Positions 1 to 7,300 of a stretch of 11,471 nt of DNA are shown here, one piece after another. A model generated the notes under the pieces. The model was given only the letters and a program-made list of their open reading frames with translations. It ran no database searches and was not told the origin of the DNA. Position numbers and translations under genes: made by a program. This DNA is from Tulasnella sp. 424. Lineage: Eukaryota; Basidiomycota; Agaricomycetes; Cantharellales; Tulasnellaceae. Position 1 is the stretch's first letter. Each line of letters opens with the position of its first letter. Location of the stretch: assembly GCA_019633425.1 (NCBI GenBank), contig WSUB01000426.1, forward strand, positions 1 through 11,471, in the 5' to 3' direction.

Positions 1-198
1 AACGGCAAACCTTCCACGACTAACGTGTGCTGCCGCTACACGGGCACCACCCCTGGAAACGAGCCTCCCAAGATTGGATGGTACGTTTTGGGCGGCTTTC
101 AATTTCATTCAAAGACGCCCCTACTTAATTTATTATTATTTAGCGGTCCGAGTGGGAATGTATGCAACTACTCCACTTCCAGCGTCACGACCTGCTAA
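1..198 (+). CDS. 3' end of a Cys-rich protein, unknown family (partial)
   Basis: The window opens inside a coding exon read in frame 1. It ends at a GTACGT donor (intron 81-143, 63 nt, T-rich before a TTTAG acceptor). The split codon TG|C restores a Cys, and exon two (144-198) ends in TAA at 196-198. The visible C-terminus holds about 44 residues with five cysteines, including a CC pair and a terminal Cys, and is rich in Thr, Ser, Pro and Gly. This suits a small secreted disulfide-bonded protein. No signal peptide can be seen because the start is outside the window. I do not recognise the family: the CC pair recalls hydrophobins, but the spacing does not fit. The splice is well supported by phase and signals; the function is unknown. 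Confidence 0.5.
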   Translation, partial: NGKPSTTNVCCRYTGTTPGNEPPKIGWYVLGGFQFHSKTPLLNLLLFSGPSGNVCNYSTSSVTTC

Positions 199-489
199 GC
201 TATTTGCATTCCTTGTGTCTGATAATTGGAATGCAATTGCGCAAGCTAGTGTATTTACCTTTGGTTTCGAACGCCGACCCGCGCATCATAGTTGTCCATA
301 CGTTGTATAACTACCCCGGCAATCAAACCCGAGAACTATGAACGCCCATGCTCTGTGGCCTTCAAAGGAGGCATTAAACTTCCGTCAAAATCGTGCCAAG
401 AGTCCTTTCAGAGTGAGCATGGCACGTAATCGGAATATATTGAGCCTGGTACACAAGCCTACAAGAGGTCCAAGGGCATTACAAAAGCA
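199..489. other. Intergenic, no gene seen
   Basis: AT-richer sequence downstream of the Cys-rich gene, presumably its 3' UTR followed by spacer. I see no credible coding frame, repeat or RNA gene in it. Confidence 0.4.
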
Positions 490-1030
490 GGTCATGGGCA
501 TGCGGTCATAAATACGGGGTGGCCCCGCAAATTTTGCCTTATAATGGGCAACACCAGGGACTTCAAGGGTCCCCGCGAGTTCCTGGACCGTCTCGAACTC
601 CAACTGTCGACTCGGCTGAAGAAGCGACGCCGTGTCCATTAAGGCGACCTTCGGATTTGATTCGAATGACTTTCCCGCGTTCTCAAGTGACTTGGCTGTG
701 ACTACGTATGAGGCACGACATGGAAGTGAGTCGGTAGGGCCAGGCGAAAATCACCACGGGCGCTTGTATGGTGTATAACGAATTCTCTATCGTTCGCACC
801 TTTCTGGCTAGGGCGGATGTCTCAACAGTAAAAGGGGAGAATTGGATAATTTGGACAAGACAGAGGGAGTAGAGTCAGGTGTGGTGGGGAAACATGAGTT
901 GTTCTCCCCGGAGACACGTTCCGACTTACACGCCTGGCATGTTCAGCATTTTCGACGTCGGCGATTCTACAAGTGGGACCACAAAATACGAGAGACGATA
1001 TTCAAGCTGGATTGAACTGCATCGTGGAGA
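490..1030 (-). pseudogene. Degenerate duplicate of the 5' end of the kinase-NLR gene
   Basis: This stretch aligns by eye, in the same orientation, with about 10005-10530, the first coding exon and upstream region of the large minus-strand gene. The peptide starting at the ATG at 639 begins MDTASLLQPSRQLEF, against MDTTSLVQPGRQVEFF at 10108. Similarity runs through the shared ETV.EL.GTLEVP segment for about 28 residues and then fades; no kinase core follows. Upstream DNA is also shared, including a run around ACAAGCGCCCG and a splice-donor-like GTAAGTCGG (donor G at 929) matching GTGAGTCGG (donor G at 10411). Because only the N-terminal piece remains, I call it a truncated gene relic. It could instead be the first exon of a partly replaced paralog whose downstream part was lost. 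Confidence 0.55.
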
Positions 1031-1629
1031 TACTCTCGTCCCCGCGCTTTCCGTAGATTCCGGCGTCAGCTCCACTTCTCGCTGATCCCAGACTCAGAGT
1101 AACCCATAGCCCACCCTCGGCCTTTCTTCACCTCGACGGACACTTCGAGCTCCGCGGCAACACTAGGAGCGAGCAAGAGCCCTGCCCACTGCTGCTTTCC
1201 AACACAATGACGCGAACCTGTTGTCAGGGGTGGCATTGTCCCAAGTTGCCCAGTGCGGGCACGACATATTTCCGAATGTTCCATTCCAAGCACATTTATA
1301 TAATTACATACAGGACGAGTGCATCTACATACAATTCCTCGGCGCCCCGTCTTCGCCAGCACCGTCGTTGTCGACGACGACGACGCCTCAGCGCATCACC
1401 TGAGACGCCCAACTAGCCAGCGTGCTTGTCGCTTCCGTTACCTCCAGAGAAGATAGATCCAACCAATCAGTACCATATAGCCAAACAAGAGCATAAAACC
1501 GAGTGTATGGGGAGAAAGGAGACAACATCTTGACGACGAAGGAGAGGAGTTGGCGACTTGGTAGGTGGTGATGAAACCAGCAAGGACAAGTGGCATCGTT
1601 GACAGGAGATGAAGGCGAACGAGGGAAGC
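1031..1629. other. Intergenic; 3' flank of the CPL1-like gene
   Basis: No convincing gene. The part next to 1630 is probably the 3' UTR of the minus-strand secreted-protein gene (T-rich on the minus strand). A short GTC/GAC-type run with a self-complementary centre (GTCGAC) lies at about 1368-1386. Open frames here lack coding character or recognisable domains. Confidence 0.35.
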
Positions 1630-2735
1630 TCAATGCGACGAAGGGACGCATCTCTGCTTCCACTTGCCCTGTTGACTTAGGCCAGCAGCCAGAGATCCAC
1701 CGGTGGTCTTCGTCGCAGCCGAAGGTAGTGTAGCGTTATTGAAGCCTTCATCGTAGTACGAGTCGATCTTGTATCCACGTTTGCAAGACGCTAAGCACAA
1801 CCAAAAATGATTCTTTTTTGGGCAAACTACCAAAAGAAATACCGCAGGAGTTACTCACCGATTTGACATTCCCCTTTAACGCACATGCTCCTACGAACAC
1901 CATGGCTAGTCAACCCTCGACCGGCGTTCCCGCCTAAGCTACGAGCGGAGATTGGGGCGGGACACTTGTAGCTGTCGCCGAGAGAGGAGTATCCACCGTA
2001 GTTGTCGAGGTCCGAGGAAGGGTCGACGCATTCAAAGTCCGAGGCCTTGCCGAGGGCGCGGTTTTCGGGCGATGAAAAGATGGGACAGGCGAGGGTGGGG
2101 TAGGGGCACGGTGAGGCCTTGAGGTGCGCGTAACGAGGGCGAAAATGAAAGACGGATAAGATATGAGGGGATCGAACGCAGCCTAGAACGAGTTACGTAC
2201 GTTCGACCAATCAATGGACTTGTTAATCTCGCTTCCTCCTGCATCGAGGTCGTCCTCTGGAGCACCAGCGAGTGCCAAGGCTCCCTCGCTCTTCAAGTCC
2301 TTCTTGGTGTTCTTGGTGTTCTTGGTCTTGGGAGGTTTGGGTGAAGTGGTTGGTTGAGGTGTGCAGGCAGCGAAGCAGAATTCGATGGTGAAGAACGAGA
2401 AGAGTTGGGCGCTGCAACCTGGGTTGAACGGTTTCTAATGTCACATGCCCGACAATCACATGAGAGATAAGTATGGGGGTAGTAGGGTAAGCGTCAGTCC
2501 ACATTGCAGACGAACGCAAAAGAGAGCAGTCGAGCGGGAGGGCGAGACGTACGATTTTACCATTGCCACCTTCACAGACGCAGACAGTCTTCTTCTTCTG
2601 CCTGGTAGGCAAAACCTGCGAGTTTCCCGGGCACGGCTTTTGAGTCTTCTTGGCTGCTTCGACGAACGGAGGGGCGAATGCGAGAGAAAAGGCGAGGATG
2701 AGAGCGATGAGGTTGTAGGTGGACTTGGGGAGCAT
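1630..2735 (-). CDS. Secreted Cys-rich protein, CPL1-like (4 exons, 278 aa)
   Basis: Exons on the minus strand: 2735-2553, 2434-2201, 2117-1859, 1790-1630. Introns are 118, 83 and 68 nt with donors GTACGT, GTACGT and GTGAGT, and phases 0, 0 and 1 match. The stop is TGA at 1632-1630. The first 28 residues form a signal peptide: Lys4, then a hydrophobic core LIALILAFSLAF, then a likely cleavage after VEAA. The mature protein has 14 cysteines. Exon two carries a Lys/Thr/Pro-rich linker and an acidic stretch. Exon three holds the recognisable part: ..ACP.., then FECVDPSSDLDN, then MCVKGECQ, followed by SCKRGYKID in exon four. This pattern (ECVD..SDL.N, C..G.C, C..GY) is what I know from CPL1-like domains of basidiomycete secreted proteins; Cryptococcus Cpl1 is a secreted, host-interacting protein. 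Two positions usually Cys in a CGGC turn appear to be Tyr here (NYGGY). The function in this organism is unknown. The gene model is strong; the family call is moderate. Confidence 0.72.
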
Positions 2736-2910
2736 GTCTGAACGTTGGGGGATTGGTGAAGAGGAGCGAAAGTAATGAGCGTGAGCCTGGTCGCTGCTAG
2801 CTTAGAGAAAGGAGGGGATGAAAAGAGAGAGGACGGCAGCGATGAGGGCGAGCAAGATGTACTTGAGGATGAAGAGAGGGAGACAACAATTGGGGGGAGA
2901 AAGAAAAAAA
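2736..2910 (-). promoter_or_regulatory. CT-rich 5' region of the CPL1-like gene
   Basis: On the minus strand the roughly 170 bases before the ATG at 2735 are strongly pyrimidine-rich (most clearly about 2805-2905), with a CCAAT-like CACCAATCCC close to the start. CT-rich blocks just upstream of the transcription start are common in fungal genes. No clear TATA box lies at a typical distance. The hydrophobic frame that crosses this block is best explained by its composition. Confidence 0.35.
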
Positions 2911-3687
2911 GCGGATGTGGAGCCGGTGAGGGTTATCTTTAGGCGTACAAGTAAACAAGACTGCGGGGTTAAATTATACTCGCTCTCATTGTAACGGGCA
3001 ATACCAAATATGGTTGACAGGTAGGCGCCCATCGGTGCATTGTAACAAAGATGTTTGCCGCAATGACAAACACAGCCCACGCCACCACCAAATCCTTCTC
3101 GCTCCTTTGCTTATATCGCTTCGGTTCTTTCTCTCAAGAGCGCCGTAGACAATTTGAAATCAAAATTCACTCACTAATGCGGTGAGCACTAAGTCATTCA
3201 TGAGCGGCAGAAGCGTCGCCGACGTCAACTTTGGACCCTTTTATAAACCAACCCACGATCGGACCTGCCCGCTCCAATCCCGACATCCGAGATCTTTGAT
3301 TTTAATCTAGAAGCCACATGCCGGGCTCTCGATTAAGCGACAGCAGATGTCATCATTCGATGCCACCGACGGCTCTAGAACAGGTTCGGAGGAACCGGAG
3401 CCATGAAGCGAAAGGTACAATTCAAAAAACGTCGCCCTCCGGGTCGTCTTGGCCGCAGCACACAGCTTGGTCTGGACTCAGCAACGAGATTCCTCCGACT
3501 TCGCCGTGCCGTGCCGGGCTTTCGGGTGTCGGAAGGGTGGTGGAGGCAACGGCACGTGTTACACTGTACACGAACAAGCGGCGGGCTGGCGGCACTCTGC
3601 TATCGGATTCATTAGTCTAGTCTCGCAAAGTTCTCGAGTTAGCCGTGTCTCATCGACACCATGTCTGCACGTGGCTCGTGTTGCTGC
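2911..3687. other. Intergenic, no supported gene
   Basis: A TATAAA at 3242-3247 on the plus strand could be a core promoter element, but no downstream plus-strand frame has recognisable coding character. The open frames between 3318 and 3620 are GC-rich and basic, overlap in different frames and show no domain. I see no minus-strand gene either. Confidence 0.3.
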
Positions 3688-3848
3688 CGGTTCGGCAAGA
3701 ACGGGTTCAGAACCGGTTTCACTCGGTTTGGTTCTGCAGATCTGGTTCGGCTCGGTTCGAAGCCAGAACCGCGAACCGATTTGCTCGGAAGTCGAACTGG
3801 TTCAAGAACCGAACCGAACCGAACCCGTTTCAAACCAGTTCCTCCGGT
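3688..3848. repeat. GGTTC/GAACC-rich foldback repeat
   Basis: About 160 bp contain roughly six GGTTC and seven GAACC pentamers, including a tandem run AGAACCGAACCGAACCGAAC near 3807. GGTTC units dominate the left part and GAACC units the right, so the arms can pair into an imperfect hairpin. The block stands out against the flanks and is open in several frames only because of its composition. It may be a minisatellite or the decayed end of a non-autonomous element. No target-site duplication was found. Confidence 0.55.
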
Positions 3849-4140
3849 ACCTGGACTACAAAGCCTTATATGGTAAGATACCATGCTCCTCTTCGTTCTC
3901 GTGACAATTTAAGGGTTTTATTTTATCACATCTCTAAATACTGGATGAGTCGTACAAAAGGTACCCGTAAATGATGATCAAGTGTCTATTTAGAAGTTAA
4001 CCCAAGCAATGACATCATCATAGCCAAATTTCCCCTGAAGTCTACATTCCCTGCTCCAGGAACGCCCAGAACCAATAATCCGTCAAAAAGTCCCCAATTC
4101 ACTCTGGGATGCGCCCCATATATAGCATACAGTGAATCGA
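3849..4140. other. Intergenic, 3' flank of the kinase-NLR gene
   Basis: AT-richer spacer downstream of the minus-strand NLR gene. It probably contains its 3' UTR. A TATATA sits at about 4119-4124 but has no gene attached. Nothing else stands out. Confidence 0.35.
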
Positions 4141-4346
4141 TTAAGGCTGGAGCACATCGGAGACATCGAAGATGGAAAGCGTCCAGTTGGATCGGATAAA
4201 AATGGTTCCGTTCAAAAGGAGTATCGTTGGACTTGGGCCACCCCAGTACTGAGAGGGAAGCCAGAGCAAGCGAGAAGAGGATAGTTTCACCCAGTGATCT
4301 TCAATGTTCGGAATATAGTATACCAGTCTCGAGGGCTGCCGCGGAC
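4141..4346 (-). other. Probable C-terminal exon of the NLR gene
   Basis: The WD40 frame stops at a TAG at 4370-4368, but a second minus-strand frame runs on to a TAA at 4143-4141. It encodes VYYIPNIEDHWVKLSSS and RLLWLPSQYW, a composition typical of real protein and of aromatic C-terminal tails in NLR proteins (from memory). A strong acceptor, polypyrimidine plus TTTTCAG with a CTAAAT branch point, ends at 4347. The best matching donor is unsettled: CAG|GTGGGG at 4472 and CGA|GTGACA at 4448 are good sites, but their phase fits acceptors at 4381 or 4336, not 4347. Confidence 0.45.
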
Positions 4347-7300
4347 CTGAAAAGAAGATATTTAGAGCTATGGAAAAACGCTCATCGTAGTAAACGTGCC
4401 TGCATGTAAAATGGGGGCAAATGAAAGGATTGCATTGCTGCCTGTCACTCGTTGGCCCAAACGCGCCCCCACCTGAGCATTCCACAATCGAATCGTGCGG
4501 TCCCCGTATCCTGCTGCCAGAACCCTGCCGTCTGGCGAGAACGCAACAGAGAGAACCGAGTCATCGTAGCCGGTTAATAGCTGGCCCAAAGGTGTCCCAG
4601 TCTGAGCATTCCACAACCGAATCGTGCGGTCATAGGATCCGGATGCCAGAACCCTGCCATCTGGCGAGAACGCAACGGAGAAAACCCAGCCAGTGTGGCC
4701 TGTGAGTGGCTGCCCCAAAGGCGTCCCGGTCTGAGCATCCCACAATCGAATCGTGTGGTCAAAGGATCCGGATGCCAGAACCCTGCTGTCTGATGAGAAC
4801 GCAATGGAGGAAACACCGTCATTGTGGCCTGTGAGTGGCTGGCCCAATGGCGTCCCGGTCTGAGCATCCCACCATCGAATCGTGCCGTCCCCGGATCCGG
4901 ATGCCAGAACCCTGCCATCTGGCGAGAACGCAACGGAGAGGACCCAGGATTTGTGGCCTGTGAGTGGCTGGCCCAAAGGCGTCGCAGTCTGAGCATCCCG
5001 CAATCGAATCGTGCCGTCCTTGGATCCGGATGCTAGAACCCTGCTGTCTGGCGAGGAGGCAATGGAGGAAACCCGGTCATTGGGGCCTGTGAGTGGCTGG
5101 TCCAAAGGCATCTCGGTCTGAGCATCCCAGCATCGAATCGTGCCGTCCAGGGATCCGGATGCCAGAACCCTGCTGTCCGGAGAGAACGCAACGGAGCGAA
5201 CCGAGTCGTTGTGGCCGGTTAATGGCTGGGCCAAAGGTGTCCCGGTCTGAGCATCCCATAATAGAATCGTGCCGTGCCAGGATCCGGATGCCAGAACCCT
5301 GCCGTCTGGCGAGAACGCAACGGAGAAAACCCAGCCAGTGTGGTCGCTGAGTGGCTGGCCCAACGGTGTCCCAGTCTGAGCATCCCACAATCGAATTGTG
5401 CGGTCGTTGGATCCGGATGCCAGAACCCTGCCGTCTGGCGAGAACGCAACGGAGCGAAGCGGGCCATCGTGGCCTGTGAGTGGCTGGCCCAAAGGCGTCC
5501 CGGTTTGAGCATCCCACAATCGAATCGTGCAGTCCTCGGATCCGGATGCCAGAACCCTGCTGTCTGGCGAGAACGCAACGGAGTGCACCCGGCCAGTGTG
5601 GTCGGTAAGTGGCTGGCCCAAAGGCGTCCCAGTCTGAGCACCCCACAATCGAATCGTGCAGTCCTCGGATCCGGATGCCAGAACCCTGCTGTCTGGCGAG
5701 AACGCAACGGAGTGCACCCGGCCAGTGTGGTCGGTAAGTGGCTGGCCCAAAGGCGTCCCAGTCTGAGCACCCCACAATCGAATCGTGCAGTCCTCGGATC
5801 CGGATGCCAGAACCCTGCTGTCTGGCGAGAACGCAACGGAGTGCACCCAGCCAGTGTGGCCGGTGAGTGGCTGGCCCAAAGGCGTCCCAGTCTGAGCATT
5901 CCACAATCGAATCGTGCCGTCATCGGATCCGGATGCCAGAACCCTGCTGTCTGGCGAGAACGCAACGGAGCGAACCGAGCCGTTGTGGCCTGTGAGTGGC
6001 TGGCCCAAAGGCATCCCGGTCTGAGCATCCCACAATCGAATCGTGCTGTCACCTGATCCGGATGCCAGGGCCGCGCCGTCCGGCGAAAATGCAATCGTCA
6101 GCCCCCCAGCACCAACCCCTCTGGTCCACAGGTTTGCTGGCCATGTTAATGGCTGGACACCATGTAGAGTCCGAATTTTGGCGCATCCTCCATAGCACTC
6201 CCATAGCTGTGTCTTCTGAGGACAGTGCGCAAGCGCCGAAGCATAAACGTGCAGTGCTCCAAAGGAAATTGGCTCCGAGAATGCTGCAACGAACCGGTGG
6301 GCATCGTTCCACAATGTGACCAGCGGCTTGGAACCGAAATTTTCCCGGTCATGGAATCGCTATGTTCGTCGATTCAGCACACCGGCCGTGGAATTTAGAA
6401 TGGTGTTCGATAGATAGACTCACCTCAAGCCATGAGTACACGCGTTTTGCGATAACCATCGCCTCCATAGTGGCTCCAATCAGACTCATCACCTCAAGCC
6501 AATACAGGAACTTTTCCTTGCTGAATGTCTCGAAATCCGCCTGTTGGCCAAGGGGCCCCTTGGTGACCAACATTGACCATTCTGCCCCTTCGGTGAGGTG
6601 AATGGACCAGGCCCGACTGCAATAACGAATGGTTGTGGACACCTCCCGTTCTACAGCATCCTGAACCTCTGAGTTTGGCTTCGAGACGTCCGACAGGTTG
6701 CAGATATTCTCCTTCAGACGTCGAACCATTATGCCAAGGCATAGGCTCGCGAGTTGTTCATGCTGATGGCGTTCATCGACGTAGTAGATCCGTTCCTTGC
6801 ATCGTTTCTCATCAACAAGAAGGTCACGAATGGAGGTATGCATGAGGTGCATCGGTTCGGTGGGTGAAGTGGGGATAAGCAGGAGGGAGTTGAGGTCCAC
6901 AAGAATGTCTTGGCGCAGATACTCGATCATACCCTTTTCATCAACCCCTTGGAAGATACTATTGTCACCATAGAATGCAGCGATGACGTCAAGGGAGATA
7001 GGATACGGCGCGACACTCAGGGTTCCCAGTATAGAGCATAGAAGCTCTTGCCTCGCTGGGTCTCGCCTGACGGTATTGAACGCTTTTGAAAGGATTTGCT
7101 GGTACAGCTCGTCGAGTCCATCCAATGTCGATGGTCGGCTGAGCAAATTGCGTAGTCGATTTACAGGTGACCCGTCGTTAAGGTACGTGATTACGGTTTG
7201 GGCCCATTGAAATAAGCCTTGTGACATCTCCACCAAGCTCTTGATGTCACTGGATGCAGGCCAGTCTTCTGGGAGACCATGGTCTTCCCGAATCTGCGTG

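Noticed and set aside
2802..3080. Minus-strand frame of 92 codons with a hydrophobic end
   Set aside because: It coincides with the CT-rich promoter block of the CPL1-like gene, and its hydrophobicity follows from the pyrimidine-rich composition.
3242..3247. TATAAA as a promoter of a plus-strand gene
   Set aside because: No coding frame with domain or coding character follows; kept only as a note in the intergenic entry.
5219..6094. Long open frames on both strands across the WD40 region
   Set aside because: They are frame shadows of a 129-bp repeat whose length is a multiple of three; only the minus frame with WD40 blades has recognisable protein.
4470..6104. CRISPR-like or satellite repeat array
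   Set aside because: The 129-bp period encodes WD40 blades in a continuous frame; there are no unique spacers.
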